Program-made: the position numbers and the translations under genes
Notes under the pieces: model-generated
Database searches by the model: none
Told to the model about the DNA's origin: nothing
What the model saw: the letters and a program-made list of their open reading frames with translations, nothing else
Source of the DNA: Thermoleophilales bacterium
GTDB taxonomy: Bacteria; Actinomycetota; Thermoleophilia; Solirubrobacterales; 70-9
DNA length: 64,000 bases
Assembly (NCBI GenBank): GCA_020636895.1
Contig: JACJWZ010000001.1
Coordinates: 744,001 to 808,000, forward strand
Direction: 5' to 3'
Part shown: positions 45,024-54,364 of the stretch, in pieces
Layout: each line of letters opens with the position of its first letter
How positions within the stretch are numbered: the first letter of the stretch is position 1

Positions 45024-45662
45024 ATGGACGTCCGCGCGTTCACGGTCGGCCCGGTCGCGGAGAACTCCTACATCTTCCGCCGCGACGGCTCCGACGAGGC
45101 GCTCATCATCGACCCCGGCGAGGAGGCGCCGCTCCTGCTCGGGGCGATCGAGAAGCTGGGCCTCGACCTGAAGGCGATCCTCCTCACGCACACGCACTTC
45201 GACCACGTCGGCGCCGTCGCGCCCGTCGCCCGTGAGACCGGCGCCCCCGTCTACTGCCCCGAGCTCGAGGTCCCGGTGCTCGCCGACATCATGAGCTTCG
45301 TCCCCTGGCCCGGCTTCGGCCCCTACGAGAGCTGGGACGCCGAGGAGACGGTCAAGGGCGGGGAGAAGCTCGAGCTGGCCGGGTTCGAGATCGACGTCCT
45401 CTTCACACCCGGCCACAGCCCCGGCCACGTCACCTACGTCGTCGCGGACGAGGGAGCGATGTTCAGCGGCGACGTCCTCTTCCAGGGATCGGTGGGACGC
45501 GTCGACCTCCCCGGAGGTGACTGGGAGACGCTGGAGGAGAGCCTGCGGACGCTCGTCGAGGGGCATCCCCCGGAGACGAAGGTCTACCCCGGGCACATGG
45601 GGATCACGACGCTGGGAGCGGAGCGCGAGAGCAACCCGTTCCTCTCCGGCCTGAAGAGCTGA
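45024..45662 (+). CDS. Metallo-beta-lactamase-fold hydrolase, glyoxalase II-like
   Basis: A 212-residue MBL-fold enzyme close to YcbL/glyoxalase II-type proteins. Metal motif THTHFDHVG gives His56, His58, Asp60 and His61; further ligands are in PGHSPGH and SGDVLF, with the terminal His in YPGHMG. It should hydrolyse thioesters such as S-lactoyl-thiols. ATG 45024 is preceded by a GGGGG ribosome site. It lies 57 bp before hisS. Confidence 0.92.
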   Translation: MDVRAFTVGPVAENSYIFRRDGSDEALIIDPGEEAPLLLGAIEKLGLDLKAILLTHTHFDHVGAVAPVARETGAPVYCPELEVPVLADIMSFVPWPGFGPYESWDAEETVKGGEKLELAGFEIDVLFTPGHSPGHVTYVVADEGAMFSGDVLFQGSVGRVDLPGGDWETLEESLRTLVEGHPPETKVYPGHMGITTLGAERESNPFLSGLKS

Positions 45663-45718
45663 GGGCCGGGCGCGGGTCACACGGCATTCCGGCATCCGCC
45701 GGGTAAGGTCGGGCGCCG

Positions 45719-46951
45719 ATGGCTTCCTTCCAGGCACCAAAGGGCACCTTCGACGTCCTCCCGGAGCAGGAGGCCGCGCGCGCGGCCGTACTCGCCTACA
45801 CCGAGCGCGTGGTCGGCCTGGCCGGCTACGGGCGCATCGAGACGCCGATGTTTGAGGACACTGCGCTGTTCGCGCGCGGGGTGGGGGAGGCGACCGACAT
45901 CGTCCGCAAGGAGATGTTCACCTTCGAGGACGGCGGTGGGCGCTCGATCACGCTTCGCCCCGAGGGGACGGCGCCGGTCTGCCGCGCCTACCTCGAGCAC
46001 GGCATGCACCGCCTCGCTCAGCCCGTGAAGCTCTGGTACGCGGGTTCGTTCTTCCGCTACGAGCGCCCGCAGGAGGGTCGCTACCGGCAGTTCAACCAGA
46101 TCGGCGCCGAGGCGATCGGCTCCGGCTCCCCGCTGCTCGACGCCGAGGTGGTGATCCTGCTCGACGGGATCCTCCGCGGACTCGGGATCGACCGGCTGAA
46201 GCTGAAGCTCTCCTCGCTGGGATCGACCGCGGCGCGGATGGCGTACCGCGACGAGCTCCGCGAGTACCTGCGCGCTCACGAAAGCGATCTCTCCGAGGAG
46301 GTCCGCGCGCGGATCGACCTCAACCCGATGCGCGCCTTCGACTCCGACCACGAGCGCACGCGGGGCGTGATGGCGGGCGCGCCGACGCTGCTCGAGCGCC
46401 TCGAGGGCGAGGACGCCGAGCACTTCGCCGAGGTGCGGGCGCTGCTCGACGCCGCCGGCGTCGCCTACGAGCTCGACCCGACCCTGGTCCGCGGGCTCGA
46501 CTACTACAACCGCACCCTGTTCGAGTTCGACTGCGACCGGCTCGGGGCGCAGTCGGGCGTCGGCGGAGGCGGCCGCTACGACGGGCTCATCGAGATGCTC
46601 GGGGGTCCGGCGACACCCGCGATCGGCTGGGCGGCCGGGATCGAGCGCATCCTGCTCGCGATGGAGGCGCCGCAGCCGCAGGGATCGGTTGAGGCGTTCA
46701 TCGTCTCCGCCGAGCAGCGGGAGCGGGCGTTCGCGCTCGTCCTCGAGCTCCGCGCCGCGGGCATCGGCGCCGACCTGGATCTGGCGGGGCGGAGCTTCAA
46801 GGGCCAGATGAAGCAGGCCGACCGTTCCGGCGCCCGAGCCGCCGTGATCCTCGAGGCCGACGGCACGGCGAAGCTCCGCGACATGGGCAGCGGCGAGCAG
46901 CGTGAGGTCGACCCGGCGCGGATCGTCGACGAGATTCGCGCCGCGTCCTGA
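45719..46951 (+). CDS. hisS: Histidyl-tRNA synthetase
   Basis: A class II synthetase of 410 residues that charges tRNA-His. Start region FQAPKGTFDVLPEQE, motif 2 AGSFFRYERPQEGRYRQFNQIGAEA, the histidine-specific motif LVRGLDYYNRTLFEF, motif 3 GGGGRYDGLIEMLGG, and a C-terminal anticodon-binding domain (VEAFIVSAEQRERAFALVLELRAAG). Length and motifs are normal for bacterial HisRS. aspS follows 14 bp downstream, a common pairing. Confidence 0.97.
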   Translation: MASFQAPKGTFDVLPEQEAARAAVLAYTERVVGLAGYGRIETPMFEDTALFARGVGEATDIVRKEMFTFEDGGGRSITLRPEGTAPVCRAYLEHGMHRLAQPVKLWYAGSFFRYERPQEGRYRQFNQIGAEAIGSGSPLLDAEVVILLDGILRGLGIDRLKLKLSSLGSTAARMAYRDELREYLRAHESDLSEEVRARIDLNPMRAFDSDHERTRGVMAGAPTLLERLEGEDAEHFAEVRALLDAAGVAYELDPTLVRGLDYYNRTLFEFDCDRLGAQSGVGGGGRYDGLIEMLGGPATPAIGWAAGIERILLAMEAPQPQGSVEAFIVSAEQRERAFALVLELRAAGIGADLDLAGRSFKGQMKQADRSGARAAVILEADGTAKLRDMGSGEQREVDPARIVDEIRAAS

Positions 46952-46965
46952 CACACTGCGCGACC

Positions 46966-48792
46966 GTGACCGAGGCGGCTGACACCCCCCAGACCCCCGA
47001 CTTCCCGCGCCAGCGCGGAAACAGCTACCGCGACACATGGTGTGGGCAGGTGCTCGCCGACCGGGTCGGATCCCAGGTCCGCGTCGCCGGCTGGGTGAAC
47101 AGGCGCCGTGACCACGGCGGGCTGATCTTCATCGACCTGCGCGACCGCACCGGCATCGTGCAGCTCGTCTTCGATCCCGACGACACCGCCGCCGACGCCT
47201 TCGCCCTCGGGCACAAGCTGCGCTCCGAGGACGTGCTCAGCGTCGCCGGGTCGGTCGTCGAGCGCGATCCCGAGCAGGTCAACCCCGAGATCCCGACGGG
47301 CGCCGTCGAGATCCGCGTCGAGGCGGCCGAGCTGCTGGCCGACTCGGAGACGCCGCCGTTCACGATCGACGCCAAGGGCACCGCGCACGTCGGCGAGGAG
47401 GCGCGCCTGCGCCACCGCTACCTCGACCTGCGCCGCAGCGAGATGCAGGCCGCGATCGCCCTTCGCGCGCGCCTGGTGCGGGCGATGCGCGAGATCCTCG
47501 ACGCCGAAGGGTTCCTCGAGATCGAGACGCCGGTGCTGACCCGCTCGACGCCCGAGGGCGCGCGCGACTTCCTCGTCCCCTCGCGGCTGCAGCAGGGCTC
47601 CTTCTACGCGCTGCCGCAGTCGCCCCAGCTCTTCAAGCAGCTGCTGATGGTCTCCGGCTTCGAGCGCTACTACCAGGTCGCCCGCTGCTTCCGGGACGAG
47701 GACCTGCGCGCCGACCGTCAGCCCGACTTCACCCAGCTCGACATCGAGATGTCGTTCGTCGACGTCGACGACGTGATCGAGGCCAACGAGCGCCTCCTGA
47801 CGCACGTCCTCGCCGCCGCCGGGATCGAGATCGAGGCGCCGTTCCCGCGGATCACCTGGCGCGACGCGATGTCCCGGTTCGGGACCGACAGGCCCGACAC
47901 GCGCTTCGGCATGGAGCTGGTCGAGCTCTCCGAGGCGCTGCGCGAGACCGAGTTCCGCGTCTTCCGCGGCACGCTCGACGGCGGCGGCGTCGTCAAGGGC
48001 ATGAACTGCGGCAAGCGCGACGTCCCCCGCTCGGAGCTCGACGGGCTGATCTCGATGGCCCAGGAGCTCGGGGCGAAGGGTCTGGTCTGGGCCTTCCGCG
48101 AGGGCGACGGGTGGCGCTCCCCCACCGCCAAGTTCCTGACGGCGGATGAGCTCTCGGCGCTCAACGCGGCGCTCGGGGCGGAGGAGGGCGACCTCCTCCT
48201 CATCGTCGCCGACGCGCCCGCGGTCGCCAACCAGGTGCTCGGGACGATGCGCAACCGGCTCGCCGAGCGCTGGGGCGAGATCCCCGAGGGCGTCAACGAG
48301 CTCGTCTGGATCGTCGATTGGCCGCTGGTGGAGTGGAGCGAGGAGGAGGGCCGCTGGGACGCCCTGCACCATCCCTTCACCTCCTTCGAGGGCGAGCTCG
48401 GCGACGAGCCGGGGGACACCCTTGCCCGCGCTTACGACGTCGTCTGGAACGGCTGGGAGATCGGCGGCGGCTCGATCCGTATCAACGATCCCGAGACCCA
48501 GCGGCAGGTCCTCGCCCTGCTCGGCATCGACGCCGAGGAGGCGGAGGCGCGCTTCGGCTTCCTGCTCGAGGCGCTGCGCTTCGGCGCGCCCCCGCACGGC
48601 GGGATCGCCTACGGCATCGACCGCATGGTCGCGCTCGCCGCGGGGATGGACTCGATCCGCGACGTGATCGCCTTCCCGAAGACCGCGTCCGGCGGCGACC
48701 CGCTGACGGGTGCGCCGGCGCCGGTCGACGATCGCCAGCTCCGTGAGCTCGGCGTGCGCCTCAACGCGCCGCCGCCCGCGCCCTCGCCATGA
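46966..48792 (+). CDS. aspS: Aspartyl-tRNA synthetase, bacterial type
   Basis: A 608-residue class II enzyme. Domains in order: OB-fold anticodon-binding (RVAGWVNRRRDHGGLIFIDLRDRTGIVQLVF), catalytic core with QSPQLFKQLLMVSGFERYYQVARCFRDEDLRADRQPDFTQLD (motif 2), the bacterial GAD insertion (~290-410), and motif 3 GIAYGIDRMVALAAG. The start is GTG 46966. The stop overlaps the next ATG (ATGA). Whether it also charges tRNA-Asn cannot be read by eye. Confidence 0.97.
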   Translation: MTEAADTPQTPDFPRQRGNSYRDTWCGQVLADRVGSQVRVAGWVNRRRDHGGLIFIDLRDRTGIVQLVFDPDDTAADAFALGHKLRSEDVLSVAGSVVERDPEQVNPEIPTGAVEIRVEAAELLADSETPPFTIDAKGTAHVGEEARLRHRYLDLRRSEMQAAIALRARLVRAMREILDAEGFLEIETPVLTRSTPEGARDFLVPSRLQQGSFYALPQSPQLFKQLLMVSGFERYYQVARCFRDEDLRADRQPDFTQLDIEMSFVDVDDVIEANERLLTHVLAAAGIEIEAPFPRITWRDAMSRFGTDRPDTRFGMELVELSEALRETEFRVFRGTLDGGGVVKGMNCGKRDVPRSELDGLISMAQELGAKGLVWAFREGDGWRSPTAKFLTADELSALNAALGAEEGDLLLIVADAPAVANQVLGTMRNRLAERWGEIPEGVNELVWIVDWPLVEWSEEEGRWDALHHPFTSFEGELGDEPGDTLARAYDVVWNGWEIGGGSIRINDPETQRQVLALLGIDAEEAEARFGFLLEALRFGAPPHGGIAYGIDRMVALAAGMDSIRDVIAFPKTASGGDPLTGAPAPVDDRQLRELGVRLNAPPPAPSP

Positions 48793-49184
48793 CCGTCACC
48801 GGGGGCGATCCCGGAGAAGCCGCTGCGGCGATCGTCGCCGCCATCAACGACCGCGAGCACGAGCAGCTCGGATCGCTCCTCGGCGCGGACGCGGAGATCG
48901 TCACCGGCCGCAGTGTCCACTCCGGCCCCGAGGCGATCCTCGCCTGGGCGAGCAAGGAGTACGACCACCTGCGCCGCATCTACGCGATCGACGAGTACCG
49001 CTCGGTGGGCTCCCGGGTCCTTGCGCTGGGCGCCGTCCAGTACGTGTGGAGCGAGGGTGGGGAGGTCGCCGACAGCACTCCGATCGCGCTCGAGATCGAG
49101 CTCGATGGGGGACGGATGGCGCGCCTGACGGTGCATGACGACGTCCGCGCCGCGCTGATCGAGTTCCGCTCCAAGCGTCCCTGA
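48789..49184 (+). CDS. SnoaL/NTF2-like protein
   Basis: A 131-residue protein with the cone-shaped NTF2-like pattern: helix AAAAIVAAINDREHEQLGSLLGADAEIVT, loop VHSGPEAILAWA, and a beta-sheet ending in LEIELDGGRMARLTVHDD. The family includes isomerases, hydrolases and binding proteins; none can be specified. The start overlaps aspS (ATGA), so it is cotranslated with that gene. Confidence 0.82.
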   Translation: MTVTGGDPGEAAAAIVAAINDREHEQLGSLLGADAEIVTGRSVHSGPEAILAWASKEYDHLRRIYAIDEYRSVGSRVLALGAVQYVWSEGGEVADSTPIALEIELDGGRMARLTVHDDVRAALIEFRSKRP

Positions 49185-49502
49185 ACCCGCTCCCGGTGCC
49201 TCCGCGGCCGTGGCACGGAAGCGGCAGGGCTCAAGGTTTCCCGGCTGCGCGCCGAACCCTGTGATTGGTAACTTGACCATGGGCCCGAGCTCGTACGACA
49301 GCCGTCCTAAGTGTGAACCAACACGATTGGCTCGGGAGTCGACGTCTGAGGCGCCCGTGGGTGTCTCGGCAGATTCCCCCCTGTTTCACAGGGTTCATCA
49401 GCCGGGCGGCACCGGCGAGCTGGAGCCCTTGATCATCGCCATGCGCTGGGCGGGCCGAGCGGTCCGGCCGGCGGTGGCCGGTGACGGTCCCGGGGGCCTC
49501 GC
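49185..49502. other. 318-bp intergenic region
   Basis: No supported gene. It is AT-richer than its surroundings, with GATTGGTAACTTGACC near 49262-49277, which could contain a -35 box (TTGACC), but no clear -10 at standard spacing. It probably carries the promoter for the following anchored protein and mnmA. Confidence 0.5.
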
Positions 49503-50153
49503 GTGAGGCAGGCGCTCAACGACAACCCGATGATGCAGCTCGCGGTGCTCGCGCTGTGCGGTGTCGTGCTCGCCTTCGTCGTCTTCACGAGCGTCCTCAA
49601 GAAGGACGACTCCGCGGGCGCGACGGCCACGACTGCGGACGCCGCGGCGGTAACGGCCGATCCAGCGGCGGCGGGTGCGACCGCCGACCCGTCGACCGGG
49701 ACCGTGACCCCCGCCCCCGCGGCCACAGCTCCTCCCGCCGAGACCGGGAGCGTCACGCCGCCGAGCGGGACCTCCGGTGACATCGAGGCTGGCGACGGGC
49801 TCCCCAAGGACGTGCTCAAGGCATACGAAGGCGGCAAGGCGATCGCCCTCGTGGTCATCGACCCCAAGTCGGAGGACTCCTTCAAGTGGGTCCGCTTCAC
49901 CAAGGACCTGAACGACGACGACGTCAAGGTCTTCGTCGTCGAAGTGGACGACATCGCCAGGTACTCGCGGATCACCCAGGGCGTCTCGGTTTCACGCACC
50001 CCGGCCCTGATCGTGGTCACGCCGCGCAAGCTCAGCGGCGGCGTCCCGATGGCGACCGTCACCTACGGCTTCCGCAGCCCTCAGAGCGCCAAGCAGGCGA
50101 TCAACGACGCGTTCTACAAGGGCGGAAACGTCCCCGCCTACCCCAGCCGCTGA
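49503..50153 (+). CDS. Membrane-anchored protein with thioredoxin-like domain
   Basis: A 216-residue protein: one helix at ~11-31 (MQLAVLALCGVVLAFVVFTSVL), an Ala/Thr/Pro-rich disordered linker of ~60 residues, then a ~115-residue domain (KAIALVVIDPKSEDSFKWVRFTKDLNDDDVKVFVVEVDDIARYSRITQGVSVSRTPALIVVTPR) resembling a thioredoxin fold without a CxxC motif; RTPALIV corresponds to the cis-Pro loop. It therefore cannot do dithiol chemistry. Function unknown. GTG 49503 follows a GGGGG run. It lies 47 bp before the NifU-MnmA gene, probably cotranscribed. Confidence 0.75.
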   Translation: MRQALNDNPMMQLAVLALCGVVLAFVVFTSVLKKDDSAGATATTADAAAVTADPAAAGATADPSTGTVTPAPAATAPPAETGSVTPPSGTSGDIEAGDGLPKDVLKAYEGGKAIALVVIDPKSEDSFKWVRFTKDLNDDDVKVFVVEVDDIARYSRITQGVSVSRTPALIVVTPRKLSGGVPMATVTYGFRSPQSAKQAINDAFYKGGNVPAYPSR

Positions 50154-50200
50154 GCGCCACCACCACGGGGTGCGCGCGCCTGCGCGGCTACCCTGGGCGC

Positions 50201-51664
50201 GTGGACACGGAGCTCCTCGAGCACTACCTCGGCGACCGCTCGCGCGCGGCCGGTCCGACCCCCGGCGATCCCACCGGGCGCGCCGGCGGAGCGGCGTGCG
50301 GTGACCTGATCGAGGTCTCCCTGCGGGTCGAAGGCGGCATCGTCACCGGCGTCTCGCAGTCCGGATCCGGATGCGCGGCCGCCAGGGCCGCGGCGGCCGC
50401 CGTCGCCGAGCTCGCCGACGGCGCCCCGCTGCTGAACGCCGCCCGGATCGACGCAGCGGCGATCTCAGCCGAGCTCGGGGGCCTGAGCCCGGTCGGCGCC
50501 CACGCCGCCGATCTCGCGGCCGAGGCGCTCCACCGCGCCCTCGGGGTCGCGGTTCTGATCGCCGAGGAGCCGCTGCTGGAGCCGCCGCAGGACGGCGAGC
50601 GCGTGCTCGTCGCCGTCAGCGGTGGCGTCGACAGCGCCGTCGCCGCGTTGCTCGAGCGGCGCGGCGGTGCTGAGGTCGTGGCGATGACCCTCGAGCTCTG
50701 GGCCGACCCCGCCAACGACGGCGAGGCGAGCTGCTGCTCGGCGAGCGCCGTCCGAGCGGCACGGGCGCTCGCCCACGCCCAGGGCATCCCACACCTGACC
50801 GTCGATCTCCGCGACGCGTTCCGCGCCGGGGTCGTCGAACCGTTCCTCGAGGGCTACGCGGCCGGCGTCACCCCGAACCCCTGCGTGCGCTGCAACGGCC
50901 GCGTCCGGATCGAGCCGATGACCGGGATCGCCGAGCGGCTCGGCGCCGCCGCGCTCGCCACCGGCCACTACGCCCGCGTCGTCGCCGAGCCCGGCGGTCC
51001 TCTGCTCTCCGCAGCCGCCGACGATGCCAAGGACCAGACGTACATGCTCGCGGCGCTTCCCGCCGAGGTGCTGGCGCGGATGCGCTTCCCGCTCGGTGAC
51101 CTGACCAAGCCGCAGGTGCGCGAGCTCGCAGCCGAGGCGGGGTTGCCGGTCGCGACGAAGGCCGAGAGCCAGGACCTCTGCTTCCTCGCCGGCGTCGGCA
51201 AGGCCGGGTTCCTCGCCGCCCACGGCGGGCTCGCCGACCGCGACGGCGAGATCGTCACCAGCGGCGGCGAGGTGATCGGCAGCCACCGCGGCCATCACCT
51301 CTTCACCGTCGGCCAGCGTCGCGGCATCGGCGTCGCCTCGCCGGAGCCGCTCTACGTGCTGGGAACCGACGCCGCGGCGAACCGGGTGACGGTCGGGACC
51401 GCTTCCGAGCTCGAGGTCGAGGGCGTCGCGATCCGCGACGTCGTCCTGCACCGGCCCGCCGATCGCGTCGGCTCGATCCGCCTTCGCTACCGCTCGAGAC
51501 CGCTCGAGTGCAGGGTCGCGGGCGGCGGGCACGGTGCTCCGGCGGCGGGCCGGCACGAGCGGCTCGACGTGCGGCTCGGCGCTCCCGCGAGGGCGGGGGC
51601 TCCGGGTCAGACCGCGGTGCTCCTCGACGGCGACCTCGTCGTCGGCCACGGCACGATCGCGTAG
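50201..51664 (+). CDS. mnmA: NifU/IscU-like domain fused to tRNA-uridine 2-sulfurtransferase MnmA
   Basis: 487 residues, two modules. Residues ~1-125 look like the IscU/NifU N-terminal scaffold: YLGDRSRAAG, GGAACGDLIEVSLRVEGG (Cys33), QSGSGCAAARAAAAAVAEL (Cys58) and a C-terminal helix where the third scaffold Cys is replaced (VGAHAADLAAEAL). Residues ~135-487 are MnmA: PP-loop SGGVDS (140-145), TPNPCVRCNG with Cys228 and Cys231, SQDLCF with Cys327, and GQRRGIGV. MnmA puts the 2-thio group on U34 of Lys, Glu and Gln tRNAs. The CxxC plus distal Cys set would suit an Fe-S cluster at the active site, and the fused scaffold domain could supply it or sulfur. GTG 50201 is the only start that includes the scaffold domain. 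Confidence 0.9.
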   Translation: MDTELLEHYLGDRSRAAGPTPGDPTGRAGGAACGDLIEVSLRVEGGIVTGVSQSGSGCAAARAAAAAVAELADGAPLLNAARIDAAAISAELGGLSPVGAHAADLAAEALHRALGVAVLIAEEPLLEPPQDGERVLVAVSGGVDSAVAALLERRGGAEVVAMTLELWADPANDGEASCCSASAVRAARALAHAQGIPHLTVDLRDAFRAGVVEPFLEGYAAGVTPNPCVRCNGRVRIEPMTGIAERLGAAALATGHYARVVAEPGGPLLSAAADDAKDQTYMLAALPAEVLARMRFPLGDLTKPQVRELAAEAGLPVATKAESQDLCFLAGVGKAGFLAAHGGLADRDGEIVTSGGEVIGSHRGHHLFTVGQRRGIGVASPEPLYVLGTDAAANRVTVGTASELEVEGVAIRDVVLHRPADRVGSIRLRYRSRPLECRVAGGGHGAPAAGRHERLDVRLGAPARAGAPGQTAVLLDGDLVVGHGTIA

Positions 51665-51736
51665 TCCGGACACGCCTCGCCGCCTCGGAAGGCGGATTCC
51701 GTAGCCTGCACGGTTCGTCCCCGGGACGGGTTGACC

Positions 51737-54364
51737 ATGAACTCGGAGCAGATCCGCGAGACATACCTGTCGTTCTTCGAGCGGCACGAGCACCTGCGTG
51801 AGCCGTCGGCGTCGCTGATCCCGGCGCCGACCGACACCTCGACGCTCCTCACCGTCGCCGGCATGCAGCCGTTCCAGCCCTACTTCCTGGGGGAGGAGAC
51901 GCCGCCGCGCCCCCGCCTCTGCTCCTGCCAGCGTTGCTTCCGGACCCCCGACATCGAAGAGGTGGGCAACACCGCGCGCCACCTCACCAACTTCGAGATG
52001 CTCGGGAACTTCTCGTTCGGCGACTACTTCAAGGAGGAGGCGATCACCTGGGCCTGGGAGCTCTCGCGCGAGGGCTTCGGCTTCGACGCCGATCGCATCT
52101 GGATCACCGTCTTCGAGGGCGACGACGAGCTCGGCCTCGGGCCCGACGAGGAGGCGATCGAGATCTGGCGCTCCCTGGGCGTTCCGGCCGAGCGCATCGT
52201 CGGCCTCCCCCGCAAGGAGAACTTCTGGCAGGCCGGGAACTCGGGGCCGTGTGGCCCCTGCTCGGAGCTGTACATCGACCGTGGGCCCGACTGGGGGCCC
52301 GACACCGACCGGCCCGGCGACGACAGCGACCGTTTCCTCGAGTACTGGAACCTCGTCTTCACCGCCTACGAGCTCGGCACCGACGGCTCGCTCACCGAGC
52401 TGCCGGCCAAGAACATCGACACGGGGTTGGGACTCGAGCGCATGGCCGTCATCCAGCAGGGCGTCGAGTCGGTCTTCGACACCGACCTGCTGCGCCCGCT
52501 CGTCGATCTCGCGGTCGAGCTCTCCGGCTGCTCCTACGGCGCCGACGACGCAGCCGCGACCCGGGCGATGCGGATCATCGCCGACCACACGCGGGGCGCT
52601 GTCCAGCTCCTCGGTGACGGCGTCGTCCCCTCAAACGAGCGCCGCGGCTACGTGCTGCGAAGGATCATGCGCCGCGCCATCCATCAGGGCCGGGTGCTGG
52701 GTCTGGAGCCGCCATACCTCGGGCGATTCGCCGAACGCGCGATCGAGATGCTCGCCGGCTTCAACCCCGTCGTCTCCGCCGAGCGCGAGACCGTGATGCG
52801 CTGGATCGGCATCGAGGAGGAGAGCTTCGGACGGACGCTCGACCGCGGCAGCCTCATGCTCGAGCGCCTGATCGACGAGGCGAGGCAGTCCGAGACATCC
52901 TGGATCGACGCCGAGGCCGCCTTCGAGCTGCACGACACCTACGGCTTCCCCTACGACCTGACCCGGGAGCTCCTCGCCGAGGAGGGGTTGAGCGTCGACG
53001 ACTCCGGCTTCGAGGAGCTGATGGAGCAGCAGCGCGAGCGCGCCCGCAGCGGCGCCGGCGCCGAGGCCGAGGGCGATCACGAGCGCGTCCTCGCGTTCGT
53101 CGGCTCGGCACCGGAGACCCGCTTCGTCGGCTACGAGGACCTGCGCTCGGGCACCAGCGTCGCCGCCGCGACGGCGTTGCCGGGGGCCGGTGAGGCCCTG
53201 GTCAAGCTCGAGGAGAGCCCGTTCTACGCGGAGGGTGGCGGGCAGGTCGCCGACGCGGGCACGCTGCGCTGGAACGGGAGCGAGGCCGAGGTGCTCGACG
53301 TCTACCGCGTCGGTGACGACCAGGCGATCCGGATCCGCGGCGAGGCGCCCGATTCGGGAGCCCACGTCGAAGCGGAGGTCGCCCACTCGGCTCGCCACGC
53401 GACGATGCGCAACCACACCGCAACGCACCTCCTGCACGCGGCGCTCCGTGAGCGGCTCGGCACCCACGTGCGCCAGGCGGGGTCCGCCGTCCGGCCCGAC
53501 AAGCTCCGCTTCGACTTCACCCACGGCTCCCGGCTCAGCCCGGAGGATCTCGAGGCCGTCACCGACCGCGTCAACGGCTGGATCAAGGAGAGCGCTCCCG
53601 TGCGGGCGATCGAGATGGCGCGCGCCGAGGCGGAGAAGCTCGGCGCCATGGCTCTGTTCGGCGAGAAGTACGGGGACTGGGTCCGCGTCGTCGAGGTCGA
53701 GGGCGTCTCGCGCGAGCTCTGCGGCGGCACCCACGTCGCCAACACGGCGGAGATCGGGATCTTCGAGATCACCTCGGAGGGCTCGAGCGCCTCGAACGTC
53801 CGCCGGATCGAGGCGATCACGGGCCCCGAGGCGATCGATCACTTCCGCTCCCGCAGCGCCGCCCTCGACCGGGTCGGCGACGTGCTCTCCGCCCATGGCG
53901 CCGAGGTCGCCGCGACCGAGCGCCTGAGCGCCCGGCTCCGTGAGCTCGAGTCCGCCGCCGCCCGCGAGCGCGACGCGGCCGCCGGCGACGTCGCCGCGGA
54001 GCTGGCGGAGGGGGCCGAGGAGATCGGCGGCGTCCGCGTCGTCGTCGGCTCGCTCGGCGAGCTCTCCGACACGAAGGGCCTGATCGGCCAGGCGCACTCC
54101 ATCCGCCAGCGGCTCGGCGATGAGGCGGCCGTCTTCCTCGGCGCCAGCGCCGGCGAGAAGGTCGGCCTCGTCGCGGTGGTCTCCCCGGGCGCGGTCGAGC
54201 GCGGCGTCTCCGCCTCCGACCTCGTTCGCGAGGCGGCCCCGGTCGTCGGTGGCGGCGGCGGCGGCAAGCCCGAGGTCGCTCAGGCCGGCGGCCGCGACCC
54301 GGCCAAGCTCGATGACGCCCTCGGGGTCGCGAGGGCCGCGATCACGGAGGCGCTCGGGTCGTGA
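51737..54364 (+). CDS. alaS: Alanyl-tRNA synthetase
   Basis: An 875-residue class II enzyme, full length. Catalytic core with TSTLLTVAGMQPFQPYFLGEE, ARHLTNFEMLGNFSFGDYFKEEAI and GLGLERMA; editing domain with NHTATHLLHAALRERLG and CGGTHVANTAEIGIF (zinc/editing His and Cys); C-terminal C-Ala domain ending with the Gly-rich VVGGGGGGKPEVAQAGGRDP. ATG 51737 is preferred to the in-frame TTG at 51731. It overlaps ruvX by GTGA, the first of a chain of overlaps through mltG. Confidence 0.97.
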   Translation: MNSEQIRETYLSFFERHEHLREPSASLIPAPTDTSTLLTVAGMQPFQPYFLGEETPPRPRLCSCQRCFRTPDIEEVGNTARHLTNFEMLGNFSFGDYFKEEAITWAWELSREGFGFDADRIWITVFEGDDELGLGPDEEAIEIWRSLGVPAERIVGLPRKENFWQAGNSGPCGPCSELYIDRGPDWGPDTDRPGDDSDRFLEYWNLVFTAYELGTDGSLTELPAKNIDTGLGLERMAVIQQGVESVFDTDLLRPLVDLAVELSGCSYGADDAAATRAMRIIADHTRGAVQLLGDGVVPSNERRGYVLRRIMRRAIHQGRVLGLEPPYLGRFAERAIEMLAGFNPVVSAERETVMRWIGIEEESFGRTLDRGSLMLERLIDEARQSETSWIDAEAAFELHDTYGFPYDLTRELLAEEGLSVDDSGFEELMEQQRERARSGAGAEAEGDHERVLAFVGSAPETRFVGYEDLRSGTSVAAATALPGAGEALVKLEESPFYAEGGGQVADAGTLRWNGSEAEVLDVYRVGDDQAIRIRGEAPDSGAHVEAEVAHSARHATMRNHTATHLLHAALRERLGTHVRQAGSAVRPDKLRFDFTHGSRLSPEDLEAVTDRVNGWIKESAPVRAIEMARAEAEKLGAMALFGEKYGDWVRVVEVEGVSRELCGGTHVANTAEIGIFEITSEGSSASNVRRIEAITGPEAIDHFRSRSAALDRVGDVLSAHGAEVAATERLSARLRELESAAARERDAAAGDVAAELAEGAEEIGGVRVVVGSLGELSDTKGLIGQAHSIRQRLGDEAAVFLGASAGEKVGLVAVVSPGAVERGVSASDLVREAAPVVGGGGGGKPEVAQAGGRDPAKLDDALGVARAAITEALGS

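Noticed and set aside
49210..49506. 98-residue frame upstream of the Trx-like gene
   Set aside because: No ribosome site, mixed composition and no family resemblance; better read as the promoter region.
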